Of a stretch of DNA of 64,000 nt, positions 25,892 through 35,186 are shown piece by piece (position 1 is the first letter of the stretch; every line of letters starts with the position of its first letter). The translations under genes and the position numbers were made by a program. The notes beneath the pieces were generated by a model. That model did no database searches, had not been told where the DNA came from, and worked only from the letters and a program-made list of their open reading frames with translations. The stretch comes from Haliea salexigens DSM 19537 (GTDB lineage Bacteria; Pseudomonadota; Gammaproteobacteria; Pseudomonadales; Halieaceae), in contig NZ_AUHJ01000009.1 in assembly GCF_000423125.1 (NCBI RefSeq), positions 1 through 64,000 of the forward strand. The letters run 5' to 3'.

Positions 25892-27163
25892 CTAAAGATC
25901 TCTCGCCAGACGCAATCCACTGAACTGCCAGCGGTCCTGCGGATAAAAGAAATTTCTATAGGTCGCGCGTACATGCCCCCGCTGGCTGATACAGGACCCA
26001 CCCCTGAGCACCCACTGATTGGCCATGAACTTGCCGTTGTACTCACCAATGGAGCCGGCACCCGCTTTAAAGCCGGGATAAGGCCGGTAGGCGGACCCCG
26101 TCCATTGCCAGCAATCGGCAAATAGTTGCAGCAGCGGGTCGGCGCCACTCGCGGCACTGGGATGCAACCGCGATGGGTCGAATACGGTTTCAGGGCACGG
26201 CTGTGCACGAGCGGCGGCCTCCCACTCGAACTCGGTGGGCAGGCGTGCACCCGCCCAACTGGCGTAGGCATCCGCCTCATAGCCGCTCAAGTGGGTAACC
26301 GGCTCGTGAGGAACGCGCGGCTGCACGCCGCACAAGGTAAAATGCGCAGGTGCCGAACCCTGTTCAAGCCAGTACAGCGGCCGGCACCAACCCTGTTCCT
26401 GCACCACGGCCCAGCCATCTGCCAGCCAGAACTCGGGGCGACGATAACCGCCGTCATCGATAAATGCCTGGTACTCCTCGTTGGTCACCAGCCGGTTCGC
26501 CAGTGCATAAGGGTTCAGGTACACCCGGTGAGCAGGGCCTTCGTTGTCGAACGCGAAGCGGGTGTCAGCTGTCGCTTCCGCCTGCGCGCCAACCTCAACC
26601 AGGCCGCCGGCATATTCCAGCCACCTGAACGCTTGTGTATCGGAGGGTGCGGTTGATGGCAGCGAGAGTAGTGCCCTGTATGCCGGGTAGAGCGGGTTGG
26701 CAAACAATGAATACTTGAGGTCGGTATAGAACAGCTCCTGGTGCTGCTGCTCATGCTCAATGCCAAGGCGGCTGCGCTGCAAAATCCCGACACGCTGCGG
26801 GTGTGCGGTATCTTTGAGTAACCGCGCCATGGCGTCGTCAACATGCGAACGGTAGGCCCTGACTTCATTCACGGTAGGGCGCGACAGCAACCCGCGTTGG
26901 GGTCGGGAAAACTGCTGCCCGACGCCGTTGTAATAGGAATTGAATAACACCGCGTACTGCGCATTGGGCGTTTCATAGCCGGGAAGAAACGGGATGAGCA
27001 GAAATGTTTCGAAGAACCAGCTGGTGTGGGCAAGATGCCATTTTGGCGGACTGGTGAAAGCCTCGGCCTGCAAGCCATAGTCTTCGATGGCCAGTGGCTC
27101 GCACGCCGCCAGTGATTGCGCGCGCACCTGCCTGAAATGTTCGTACAACCCCTGCTCAGGCAT
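25892..27163 (-). CDS. egtB: EgtB, iron-dependent hercynine oxygenase
   Basis: A 423-residue sulfoxide synthase. The N-terminal DinB-like domain has SPPKWHLAHTSWFFETF and IEHEQQHQELF, which supply the iron-binding histidines. The C-terminal formylglycine-generating-enzyme-like domain has GARLPTEFEWEAAAR and WVLRGGSC near the end. EgtB joins hercynine to a thiol (gamma-glutamylcysteine or cysteine) with O2. I chose ATG 27163 (MPEQGLYEHFRQV), which overlaps the end of the PhzF-like gene by eight bases; the longer frame from 27223 would run far into that gene. No egtC is present, which fits a cysteine-using EgtB, but this is inference. Confidence 0.94.
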   Translation of the reverse strand: MPEQGLYEHFRQVRAQSLAACEPLAIEDYGLQAEAFTSPPKWHLAHTSWFFETFLLIPFLPGYETPNAQYAVLFNSYYNGVGQQFSRPQRGLLSRPTVNEVRAYRSHVDDAMARLLKDTAHPQRVGILQRSRLGIEHEQQHQELFYTDLKYSLFANPLYPAYRALLSLPSTAPSDTQAFRWLEYAGGLVEVGAQAEATADTRFAFDNEGPAHRVYLNPYALANRLVTNEEYQAFIDDGGYRRPEFWLADGWAVVQEQGWCRPLYWLEQGSAPAHFTLCGVQPRVPHEPVTHLSGYEADAYASWAGARLPTEFEWEAAARAQPCPETVFDPSRLHPSAASGADPLLQLFADCWQWTGSAYRPYPGFKAGAGSIGEYNGKFMANQWVLRGGSCISQRGHVRATYRNFFYPQDRWQFSGLRLARDL

Positions 27164-27965
27164 CGTTGGCGACCTCGCCGGTGGGAATACAATAGCCTCC
27201 GACCTCGACATGGTCGGGCGCAAGCCTCGTCATGAGCAGGCCACCCTCGGGCGAACACTGCACAGCGCTCAGTGTGTTGAAACGATGAGACCAGTAATCA
27301 GCCAGCACCCTGACGGCCGAACCGGTGGCCGCATCCTCGGGCACACCGTATTGAGGCGCGAAATAGCGCAGCGTGATGGCAGCGTTACCGGACGCGGGTT
27401 GTGCTGCGGTGCAAATTACTGCCCGTTGAGACCACTGTGTCAGGCCACGCCCCGGCGGGGAGAGATCCCCGAGGTCATAATCATCCGGCCATTGCAGCAC
27501 CAGGTAACCGCGCTCACCACCACAGGTCGCTGCAGCCACCGGCTGCGGCTGCTGTGGAAAAACGGCTGCTGTCCACGCGGGCACCGTGGCCGCCACTACG
27601 CTCTCACGCCGGAACCTCAACCAGGTAAGGCCATCGCTACGCCAACAATGCACGGTGCTCTGGTGCATGGAAAGTATCAACAGGTCGCGCTGCAGGCGCC
27701 GCAGCCAGATGTGTGCTACCGCCAACAGGCCGTGACCACAACACTCGATAGGGTGCACCTGCGGTGTGAAGCAGCGTACAAAAACCACTGGGCCTTCCGT
27801 AGCCTCTTCCGCCCACGACTGGCAGACCGTGTGCCTGGAAGCATTCTCAGGCGGAGTCGCAGGGGTGCGGTCAAGAGCCTGCACCAGGCAAACATTACCG
27901 CCGACGGATTCCACAGAGAACCCGTCGGCGGCAGGAACGAAGGCGCGAATCGTGTGCTCTGCCAC
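27156..27965 (-). CDS. PhzF-family isomerase-like protein
   Basis: A 269-residue protein of the PhzF / diaminopimelate-epimerase-like fold. The evidence is RCFTPQVHPIECCGHGLL in the N-terminal half and RYFAPQYGVPEDAATGSA in the C-terminal half, both family signatures. PhzF isomerises a phenazine precursor, but most relatives have unknown roles. The translation start is GTG 27965, 36 bases after the aminotransferase stop, and its 3' end overlaps egtB by eight bases. No phenazine genes are nearby, so its function probably relates to the ergothioneine/aminotransferase operon. Confidence 0.85.
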   Translation of the reverse strand: MAEHTIRAFVPAADGFSVESVGGNVCLVQALDRTPATPPENASRHTVCQSWAEEATEGPVVFVRCFTPQVHPIECCGHGLLAVAHIWLRRLQRDLLILSMHQSTVHCWRSDGLTWLRFRRESVVAATVPAWTAAVFPQQPQPVAAATCGGERGYLVLQWPDDYDLGDLSPPGRGLTQWSQRAVICTAAQPASGNAAITLRYFAPQYGVPEDAATGSAVRVLADYWSHRFNTLSAVQCSPEGGLLMTRLAPDHVEVGGYCIPTGEVANDA

Positions 27966-28001
27966 GCTGTGCCGTTATCCGGTAGCCCGCCTCACGCCGC
28001 T

Positions 28002-29255
28002 TCAGGCGTGTTTGCGCGCCACCTCCCGAAACACATCAGCAAAAATATCCAGACCCTCGCGAAGGATATCGTCCTCAATGGTCAACGCCACGAAGAGTTT
28101 ATTGACATGACCATCCGCGCCACAGGTCTCGCAGACCAGCATGCGCTCGAAAGCCGCAGCGGCTACTTCCGCTGCAAACCCGTCGATGGGCGTTTCGATA
28201 CCCACCACCAGGCCGCGACCCTTGACCCTGCTGTTCAGCTGCGGAAACTCGTCTCGCAGCGCGCGCAGCGTGTCGAGCACAATCTCGGACTTGCGGTAAA
28301 CCTCATTCGTCAGGCTGTCATCGGACCAGTACTGGTCGATGAGTTCTTTTGCTGCAACGAAGGCGAGCGAATTGCCGCGGAATGTGCCGGTGTGCTCACC
28401 CGGAGACCAGACATCGACCTCCGGATTGATGAGCAGTACTGCCATGGGGTTGCCACCGCCAATGGATTTGGACAGACAGATAAGATCGGGCCTGATCCCC
28501 GCCTCTTCAAACGAGAAAAACTTGCCGGTACGGCCATTGCCAACCTGAATGTCGTCAACAATCAGCAGAATGCCATGCTTGCGGCACAGTTTTTCCAGAC
28601 CCTGCAACCAGGCGCTGGACGCCACATTGATACCGCCTTCGCCTTGCACCGTTTCCACAATCACCGCCGCCGGTGCTTCCAGGCCGGAGCCCTTGTCATC
28701 CAGATAGCGCTCAAAAATATACAGGGTGTCCATGTCGCCCAGGAAGCCGTCGAAGGGCATGAAATTCACCGCCCCGCGCGCACCGTAGGATTCATCGCGG
28801 TAGGCCTGGTTGCCGGTCACGGCCAGTGCACCCATGGTGTGACCGTGGTAGCCATTGGTGAATGCAACGATCAGGTTGCGCCCTGTGGCCTGCCGGGCAA
28901 GCTTCATGGCAGCCTCGGTACAGTTGGTGCCGGTCGGCCCGGTGAACTGGAGCTTGTACTCCATCTGCCGCGGCTCGAGAATCTTCTCGATAAAGGTTTC
29001 CAGAAACGCCTTTTTGGCCACGGTGGCCTTGTCGAGGCCATGCGCAATACGCCGATCCCGCAAATACTGGATTTGCGCTTCAACAGCGCGCTCCGGGTTG
29101 TGTCCGTAATTCAGCGTCCCGGCACCGGCAAAGAAGTCGATGTAACGACGGCCGTCCTCATCAAACAGTTCCGAGCCAACAGCCTTGTCAAAAACCGTGG
29201 GAAATGAGCGGATGTAACCTCTAACCTCGGATTCGTACTCGTCAAAAACTTCCAC
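28002..29255 (-). CDS. Class-III aminotransferase, EctB-like
   Basis: A 417-residue PLP-dependent aminotransferase closest in style to diaminobutyrate-2-oxoglutarate transaminase (EctB). Motifs are DFFAGAGTLNYGHN, TGPTGTNCTEAAMKLAR, FTNGYHGHTMGALAVTG, ETVQGEGG, VDDIQVGNGRTG and the PLP-lysine segment CLSKSIGGGNPMAV. The start is GTG 29255 (VEVFDEYESEVRGY) with AGGAGA eight bases upstream; the much longer open frame is not needed. No ectA or ectC adjoins it, so ectoine synthesis is not supported here. It heads an operon with phzF-like, egtB and egtD genes and shares a divergent promoter region with a TonB receptor. Confidence 0.85.
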   Translation of the reverse strand: MEVFDEYESEVRGYIRSFPTVFDKAVGSELFDEDGRRYIDFFAGAGTLNYGHNPERAVEAQIQYLRDRRIAHGLDKATVAKKAFLETFIEKILEPRQMEYKLQFTGPTGTNCTEAAMKLARQATGRNLIVAFTNGYHGHTMGALAVTGNQAYRDESYGARGAVNFMPFDGFLGDMDTLYIFERYLDDKGSGLEAPAAVIVETVQGEGGINVASSAWLQGLEKLCRKHGILLIVDDIQVGNGRTGKFFSFEEAGIRPDLICLSKSIGGGNPMAVLLINPEVDVWSPGEHTGTFRGNSLAFVAAKELIDQYWSDDSLTNEVYRKSEIVLDTLRALRDEFPQLNSRVKGRGLVVGIETPIDGFAAEVAAAAFERMLVCETCGADGHVNKLFVALTIEDDILREGLDIFADVFREVARKHA

Positions 29256-29392
29256 GGGTAATTTCTCCTGTGCGGGTGCGGATGTTAGGGATGATCGATT
29301 ATAGCGCAATCGCGCGCGTCGTTCCTGTCGCCGCGGGTCGTTCCCGTCAAACCACCTGCCAGGTGCCACAAACAGGGCCTCACCAGCCCTGC

Positions 29393-29433
29393 TTGCCGAG
29401 GGGATAGTTTCGGCATATTCTATGCCGTTATAA
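29393..29433 (+). promoter_or_regulatory. Promoter with overlapping palindrome before the TonB receptor gene
   Basis: TTGCCG (29393-29398) and TATTCT (29416-29421), with a 17-base spacer, form a plausible promoter pointing to the TonB receptor. A perfect palindrome CGGCATA-TTC-TATGCCG (29411-29427) covers the -10, as a repressor operator would. A further GGCATAA copy lies at 29437-29443. The palindrome is also within reach of the divergent EctB-like operon. The regulator is unknown; similar half-sites occur upstream of three other genes. Confidence 0.5.
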
Positions 29434-29482
29434 ATTGGCATAACACGTGCCGCTAAAAAACAGAAACTCGGGGAACGCCACA

Positions 29483-31744
29483 ATGACTGCAACCCGGCCG
29501 CTCGTCGCCGCACTTCTCATTGTCAGCAACGGAGCACTGGCCCAGACCGGGGCCCTGGAGGAGGTGATCGTCACGGCAACCAAACGTGCGGAGAGCCTGC
29601 AGGACATTGCCGTCACAGTTACCGCGTTTACCGAAGATGAGATACAACAGGCCAACATCCGCGATGCGTCGGATATTGCCCTGCTGACGCCCTCACTCAA
29701 CATCAATGCCAATATCAGCCCGTTCAGCACGCGTATTGCCATCCGCGGCATAGGCACACCGGGGTCGACATTTCTTGAACCCTCAGTGGGCACCTTCGTC
29801 GATGGGGTCTACCTGAATCGTTCTGGCCTCGCGGTGTCCGACCTGGTGGATGTAGAGCGCATTGAAGTTCTGCAGGGGCCACAAGGCACACTGTACGGCA
29901 AGAACACCAACGCCGGCGCCATCAGCATCACCACCAAAGCACCCAAGCTGGACGCCCCCGAGGGCCATCTGGAGGTGACCACCGGCAACTACGCCATGAC
30001 CCGGCTTACCGGTGCGCTCTCCAGTCCCATCGGCGATACCGTTGCTTTCAGGCTGGCAGGTAATGCACACCAACGCGACGGCTACCTGCAGAACGCTGCC
30101 GGCCCGGATCTCAACGACGCTGACGAGTGGAGCCTTGTCGGCAAAGTGCTGTGGGAACCCACCGCACGACTGTCTGTATTGCTGCACACCAGCCACCTGC
30201 GGCGCGACATGAATTGCTGCGCGCCGGATTCCGTGCACGACTCAATTGCCGAGCAGGCAATTATCGACCGAGGGTTGCCGCCACTGGGCAGCAATCCGTT
30301 TGACCAGCGAACCGCCCAGGACACGCTTACCCCGTTCAAGCAGGAATCCACTGCCGCGTCATTGCATGTCGACTACGAGACAGACTGGGGAATGCTGGAA
30401 TCGATCACCGCCTGGGACGAGTACGATGTGGAGTCCTCACAGGAAACCAGTCGCTCGGTGTTGGACACCACGTTCCTCAACCAGCCCCAGTCCGGGAACA
30501 GCGTCTCCCAGGAACTGCGTTTCAGCGCCAGTACCGACCACGTTGACTACATGGTCGGCCTCTACTACTTCCAGCAGGACACCCGCGAGTTTGAAGGAGA
30601 ACTGAGCGCACTGGTCGGCGCTGATGTTGGCGTCGGCACAGGAATTTTCGGCCCCCAACTGGGCCTGATCGCGGCCACAGGGGACAGCTCTTTCCAGGAC
30701 AATCGCTTTGCCACTGAAACCATCGCCCTGTTCAGCCGGGCCAGCTGGCAGGTGAGTGACGATTGGCAATTCACCGCGGGCCTGCGCTGGAGCGAAGAAC
30801 AAAAGGACGCGGACCTGTTCGTGGCAGTGGAGTCCTCCGCGTTGACAGCACAGAACCCGGAGAATCTGCCAGCACCCCTGCTCGCCCTACTGTCGCAACA
30901 GGGGATCTTCCCGCCATTTTCACTGCTCGCCGCCGCCCGCCCGGAAATTGATGAGCGCTTCAGCCGCAAGGCAGACAATGTCGACTGGCTGGCCAGCCTG
31001 AGCTACGGCCTGACTGCCCGCAACCTGCTCTTTGCCAGCGTATCCACAGGTACCAAGTCAGGCGGTTTCAATGGTGTGGCCGGCGCCACAGAGGAGCGGG
31101 AATTCGACGATGAAGACACCATCAGCTACGAACTGGGCATTAAAAGCACGCTGCTTGATGCGCGCCTGCGCCTCAATTCCACCCTGTTTCTGACGGAGAT
31201 CAACCAACTGCAAAGCTCGCAACAGGCGGCATCGGGGTTGGGTCAGGTCACCTCCAACCAGGGTGAAGCCGAGGTATCGGGCGTCGACCTGCAGCTGGAC
31301 GCCCTGCCGGCCCCCAACCTCACTCTGAGCCTGGGTGTGCAGTACCTGCATACCTATGAGTTCACAGAAGGGCCCGACAAGGGCCTCGAGCTGCCGTATG
31401 CCGCGGAACTGAGCGGCAGCCTCGCTGCAACGTTCGCCTTGCCTCTGGCGGACGGCAGCGCCTACCTGCGCGGCGACTACACCGTGATGGGAAATCACTG
31501 GACCAATTCAGCCAGCACCGGGCAGCTGGAGGACAAGGACCGGCAGGACCGCAGCAACATCAACGTGACCGTCGGCTGGCGCAATGACCGCTGGGCGATC
31601 AGTGTGTGGGGCAAGAATCTGGGCGACGAAGAATACGCGGTGCAGACGCTCACGCCGTACCCTGTCACCGACACGGACGCCTACTTCCTTACCCCGCCCA
31701 GAACCTATGGGGTGACCCTGCGTTACGATTTCGACCAGGGCTGA
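29483..31744 (+). CDS. TonB-dependent outer-membrane receptor
   Basis: A 753-residue receptor. The signal peptide (PLVAALLIVSNGALA) is followed by a TonB box within ALEEVIVTATKRAE. The plug domain contains RIAIRGIG and VERIEVLQGPQGTLYGKN. The barrel ends in VTLRYDFDQG, with the usual aromatic residues near the C-terminus. Such receptors import iron complexes, vitamins, glycans or hydrophobic compounds using TonB energy. I chose ATG 29483 (MTATRPLVAALL) because GGGGAA lies before it and it gives a clean signal peptide; the frame starts 36 bases earlier. It is convergent with the sulfatase gene, overlapping by 22 bases. Confidence 0.93.
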   Translation: MTATRPLVAALLIVSNGALAQTGALEEVIVTATKRAESLQDIAVTVTAFTEDEIQQANIRDASDIALLTPSLNINANISPFSTRIAIRGIGTPGSTFLEPSVGTFVDGVYLNRSGLAVSDLVDVERIEVLQGPQGTLYGKNTNAGAISITTKAPKLDAPEGHLEVTTGNYAMTRLTGALSSPIGDTVAFRLAGNAHQRDGYLQNAAGPDLNDADEWSLVGKVLWEPTARLSVLLHTSHLRRDMNCCAPDSVHDSIAEQAIIDRGLPPLGSNPFDQRTAQDTLTPFKQESTAASLHVDYETDWGMLESITAWDEYDVESSQETSRSVLDTTFLNQPQSGNSVSQELRFSASTDHVDYMVGLYYFQQDTREFEGELSALVGADVGVGTGIFGPQLGLIAATGDSSFQDNRFATETIALFSRASWQVSDDWQFTAGLRWSEEQKDADLFVAVESSALTAQNPENLPAPLLALLSQQGIFPPFSLLAAARPEIDERFSRKADNVDWLASLSYGLTARNLLFASVSTGTKSGGFNGVAGATEEREFDDEDTISYELGIKSTLLDARLRLNSTLFLTEINQLQSSQQAASGLGQVTSNQGEAEVSGVDLQLDALPAPNLTLSLGVQYLHTYEFTEGPDKGLELPYAAELSGSLAATFALPLADGSAYLRGDYTVMGNHWTNSASTGQLEDKDRQDRSNINVTVGWRNDRWAISVWGKNLGDEEYAVQTLTPYPVTDTDAYFLTPPRTYGVTLRYDFDQG

Positions 31745-33564
31745 TCGTCAAGCGTTGCCCGTTGCCTGCGGTAATTCAACCGCATGCGGTAGGCCACCAG
31801 AAACGGCAGCAATACCAGCAGCGACAGCAGCAAGATCAAAACTGCATCCGTGTACTGCGCACGCACCGTGTTGGTAACCAGCTGCCGCATCTGTGAATAG
31901 CCGGCGGGCAGCGGCAGCACGCCGTTTTCGATCTGGTATTGTGCATAGCGTGCCTGCATGCGCTGGAACAGGCCGGGCCGGTCCCCGGCGAGATCGACAA
32001 CCTCTCCGGGATCGCGGACGATATCGTATAGATGCCACTGACCATCCCCCAGCGGCGGCCGATTGAGCACCAGCTTGTAATCCCCCTGAAACAGGGCGGC
32101 ATGACCGGTCAGTTCGTAGCCGACTGCATCGTCTTCTGTGTATACACGCTGTTTTTCACCCCTCAGCAGCGGCGTCAAATCACGCCCCGTTATCGGCTGC
32201 ACCGGCTGGCCCCCGTATCGCTCGCCCGGCGGCGGCGTGCCAGTGAGCGACAGAATGGTTGGGGTGATATCCGTGGCCCAGGCAAAGGCGGGTAGCACAG
32301 CATTGCGGCGCGGCAGGCGCTCTCCGGCAATAATCAGCGGCACCCGCATTCCGCCCTCACCCGTGTAGAATTTATAGAACGCCAGCGGGCTGGCAGCGGC
32401 ACTGGCAAAACCCGGGCTGATGGTGTTGTAACTCCCTTTGAGGCCGAGGCGAGCATAGTCCACGTGGTAACCCATGAGCGCGGCACCCAGACGGGAAGAC
32501 AGCGCTGTGGGGTCGACCGGGCCACTGCCCTCACTGCCGTTATCCGACGTGAAAATGAAAATTGTGTTCTCGTAGGCGCCCTGAGACTTGAGGTAGCGGA
32601 CGAGGCGTCCGAGGTGAAAATCCATGGCTTCAATCATGCCAGCGTAAACCGCCATGCGTTTGGCCTCGTACCGTTTGCGCTGCTCTGTCAGCGCCTGCCA
32701 GTCACCGCTGCCCGGCATAGTCCGCAGCGCGGTGTGGGCCGGCACGATCCCCAGCGCCACCGCGCGCTGCAGGCGTTGCTCTCGCAGCACGTCCCAGCCG
32801 CTGGCGTACACACCGTGGTAACGGTCGGTAAATGCCTGCGGTGCCTGCACTGGCATGTGCACAGCCATGAACGGGAGGTAGGCGAAGAACGGTTTGCCGT
32901 CCTGCAAATTGCTGCCTATAAACTCAATGGTCTTGTCGACAAGAAAGCGCGAGGAATAGAAGTCATCTGGCAGGGTGAAGCGTTCACCGTCCGCAAACCA
33001 GTTGGCCTCATCATACAGCGGCAGATAGGGCCGCTGCTCCCAATTGTCAGCACCGGAGTCCATCAGGGCAACGGTGCGCTCGAACCCGCGACGGCTGGGC
33101 CGTTTTTCCGGGGTGGCACCCAGGTGCCACTTGCCCGCCATATACGTGTGATATCCAACCCCCTCCAGCAGGGTAGCGACGGTGACCACATTGTCGCCAA
33201 GCACCCCCTGGTAATGCCGGTGCCGGCGCTGCTCAGGTGCCAGCATTTCCGGAATATTCGGCACGCCGGCCAGGTGGTTGTTGACACCGGTCAGCAGCAT
33301 GGCCCGGGCCGGCGCGCAATTGGCCGCCGTATGGTAGTTGGTAAATCGCACACCTTGCCGCGCGAGAGCAGACAGCGTGGGCGTGTTTACCTCGCTGCCA
33401 TACGGGGCGATGTCCGTGTAGCCCAGGTCATCCGCCAGAATAAAGACGATGTTCGGGCGCGCCGCCGGCAACAGCGCCTCCGCAGCGTGCAGGCCGGGTA
33501 GGGGCAAAACAAAAAACAACCACAGCGCCCAGAGCGTATGCAACGCCCGAGGACAGTTGAGCAC
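31723..33564 (-). CDS. Exported arylsulfatase-family hydrolase
   Basis: A 613-residue sulfatase. An N-terminal signal sequence is followed by PNIVFILADDLGYTD, giving metal-binding D45-D46. The modification site is C83-A-P-A-R87, which fits the C-x-P-x-R motif whose Cys becomes formylglycine. Later motifs are GKWHLG and FTSDNGSEG. A hydrophobic segment near residues 575-595 followed by basic residues should anchor the protein in a membrane with its catalytic domain outside. It starts with GTG 33564 directly after the stop of a small membrane-protein gene, a likely operon. The proper maturase is not in the window. Confidence 0.88.
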   Translation of the reverse strand: MLNCPRALHTLWALWLFFVLPLPGLHAAEALLPAARPNIVFILADDLGYTDIAPYGSEVNTPTLSALARQGVRFTNYHTAANCAPARAMLLTGVNNHLAGVPNIPEMLAPEQRRHRHYQGVLGDNVVTVATLLEGVGYHTYMAGKWHLGATPEKRPSRRGFERTVALMDSGADNWEQRPYLPLYDEANWFADGERFTLPDDFYSSRFLVDKTIEFIGSNLQDGKPFFAYLPFMAVHMPVQAPQAFTDRYHGVYASGWDVLREQRLQRAVALGIVPAHTALRTMPGSGDWQALTEQRKRYEAKRMAVYAGMIEAMDFHLGRLVRYLKSQGAYENTIFIFTSDNGSEGSGPVDPTALSSRLGAALMGYHVDYARLGLKGSYNTISPGFASAAASPLAFYKFYTGEGGMRVPLIIAGERLPRRNAVLPAFAWATDITPTILSLTGTPPPGERYGGQPVQPITGRDLTPLLRGEKQRVYTEDDAVGYELTGHAALFQGDYKLVLNRPPLGDGQWHLYDIVRDPGEVVDLAGDRPGLFQRMQARYAQYQIENGVLPLPAGYSQMRQLVTNTVRAQYTDAVLILLLSLLVLLPFLVAYRMRLNYRRQRATLDDQPWSKS

Positions 33565-33951
33565 TCAGCTTTTCTCGGGCAAATAGCGCGCTGCAACCAG
33601 CAGAATGATCGACACCAGCACTTCCGGGCCAATCAGGTGCAGTGCCAGCGCGGCATCGTGCAGTAGCCACGCCAGAACGCGGCCAATGGCCGCCAGTGAC
33701 AACAGCATGATCGCCGGGTAGTACCAGGTGCGCCGGCCGCTGATCAGTGCGATCAGCATGCAGGCTCCCAGCGTGAGAAAGAATGCCGCCATGTCTCCAA
33801 CCTGAGAGCTCAGTGCAATCCCGTCACCCAGGGTCAGGCCAAAGGATGGCGCAACGCCTGCGGGGGCAATCAGCCAGCGCACCCCACTCACTACAAACAA
33901 CAATGCGGGCAGCAACACCAGCACACGCAGGACAATTTTTATTCGGGGCAT
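33565..33951 (-). CDS. Small membrane protein, DUF4345-like
   Basis: A 128-residue protein with four predicted membrane segments (about 6-26, 42-65, 70-92 and 102-122). MPRIKIVLRVLVLL begins after GGAG with eight-base spacing, so I chose ATG 33951 rather than the longer frame at 34047. It resembles small DUF4345-type membrane proteins, though I am not certain of the family. Its stop codon abuts the sulfatase start, suggesting coupled expression. The function is unknown. Confidence 0.65.
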   Translation of the reverse strand: MPRIKIVLRVLVLLPALLFVVSGVRWLIAPAGVAPSFGLTLGDGIALSSQVGDMAAFFLTLGACMLIALISGRRTWYYPAIMLLSLAAIGRVLAWLLHDAALALHLIGPEVLVSIILLVAARYLPEKS

Positions 33952-34028
33952 TGGCAGAACTCCTATCATCGCCACAGTATCCTGAGCTGGATTACAGCAT
34001 GGCGCGCACAATGAGCAAAATCCTATTT

Positions 34029-34057
34029 TTGACACACTATATGCCATTATGTAACCT
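34029..34057 (+). promoter_or_regulatory. Promoter of the metallo-hydrolase gene
   Basis: A consensus -35 TTGACA (34029-34034) and a -10 TAACCT (34052-34057) are separated by 17 bases. The spacer contains CTATATGCCATTATG, whose reverse complement holds GGCATATAG, the half-site also seen before the Rieske and TonB receptor genes. On the other strand the same DNA lies upstream of the small membrane protein and sulfatase genes. Confidence 0.5.
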
Positions 34058-34104
34058 GCGACAGGTCAAGTCCATTCGGTCCGCACGCGGCCACGGAGAT
34101 TGCA

Positions 34105-35175
34105 ATGAGAAAAACAAGCCTGCTGGCCGGCGTGATTGTCATCGCCGCTGTGATCGCCTATAGCCAACGCGCCAACCTCGCTGCACGTGTGCTGGAAAAC
34201 GGCCTGCCGGCGCGCCTGGGGGCGGACCGGATAGCCGAACTGGAAGACGGGCTGCACCTGGCGCTCTGCGGCGCCGGCGGTCCACTGCCTGCGCCCCGCG
34301 CCTCGGGACCCTGCGTCGCCGTCATCGCCGGCAAGTCACTGTTTGTCGTTGATGCGGGTACCGACGGCGTGCGCAACCTCAACCGCATGGGCTATCAGGT
34401 CGGCAACATCCAGGGCGTTTTCCTCACACACTTTCACTCCGACCATATTGACGGGCTGGGTGAGATGGGCACGGTGCGCTGGGCCGGCGGCGCCAACGCC
34501 ACACCACTACCGGTCTACGGCCCGGATGGCGTTGAGCGCGTTGTCGCCGGCTTTAACATGGCATACGCGCAGGATTTTTCCTACCGCCACGCCCACCATG
34601 GGGATGCCGTCGCGCCGCTGCGGGGGGCGGGCCTGGACGCCCTGCCGTTTGCCCAGCCCGCGCCGGGCACCCTGACCACGGTACTGGAAGCCGGCGGTCT
34701 CAAGATCGAGGCGCTGTCGGTTGACCACGCACCCGTAGAACCTGCGGTGGGTTACCGCTTCACCTACAGGGGGCGATCGTTGCTCATTACCGGTGATACC
34801 GTAAAAACGGCGGATATTGAACAGTTCGCACAGGGGGTAGACCTGCTGGTGCACGAAGCGCTGGCGCCCAACCTGGTCAACATGATGCACGAAGCCGCCG
34901 TGAAGAATGGCAACACGGTTCTGGCGCAGATCACCCATGACATTCTCGACTACCACGCGAGCCCGGTAGACGCGGCCGAGACCGCGCGTGACGCCGGGGT
35001 GGGGCACCTGCTTTACTACCACATTGTCCCCCCCTTGATCATTCCCGGGCAGAAAGCGCTTTTCCTGAACGGCGCGGAGGACATTTTCCCGCACTACACC
35101 ATCGGCGAAGACGGCGTCAGCTTCTCCCTACCGGCGAACAGCGACGAGATCATCATGACCCGCAAGGGGCTCTGA
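34105..35175 (+). CDS. MBL-fold metallo-hydrolase, membrane-anchored
   Basis: A 356-residue metallo-beta-lactamase-fold hydrolase. The metal-binding motif is H109-x-H111-x-D113-H114 in LTHFHSDHIDGL; VDHAPVEPAVGYRF and SLLITGDTV supply later ligands. An N-terminal hydrophobic segment (about 6-20) suggests a signal anchor facing the periplasm. ATG 34105 has GGAG six bases upstream. The overall pattern resembles RNase Z-like and arylsulfatase-like MBL enzymes. Its substrate is unknown. It is divergent from the sulfatase gene pair. Confidence 0.85.
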   Translation: MRKTSLLAGVIVIAAVIAYSQRANLAARVLENGLPARLGADRIAELEDGLHLALCGAGGPLPAPRASGPCVAVIAGKSLFVVDAGTDGVRNLNRMGYQVGNIQGVFLTHFHSDHIDGLGEMGTVRWAGGANATPLPVYGPDGVERVVAGFNMAYAQDFSYRHAHHGDAVAPLRGAGLDALPFAQPAPGTLTTVLEAGGLKIEALSVDHAPVEPAVGYRFTYRGRSLLITGDTVKTADIEQFAQGVDLLVHEALAPNLVNMMHEAAVKNGNTVLAQITHDILDYHASPVDAAETARDAGVGHLLYYHIVPPLIIPGQKALFLNGAEDIFPHYTIGEDGVSFSLPANSDEIIMTRKGL

Positions 35176-35186
35176 ACGCGCCAGGC

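Noticed and set aside
27087-29207. 706-codon open frame on the plus strand
   Set aside because: It crosses egtB, the phzF-like gene and the aminotransferase in antisense, and those three have strong family motifs. No start site or domain supports it.
28002-29255. Ectoine biosynthesis locus
   Set aside because: The aminotransferase looks like EctB, but no ectA or ectC is adjacent, and its neighbours are ergothioneine genes.
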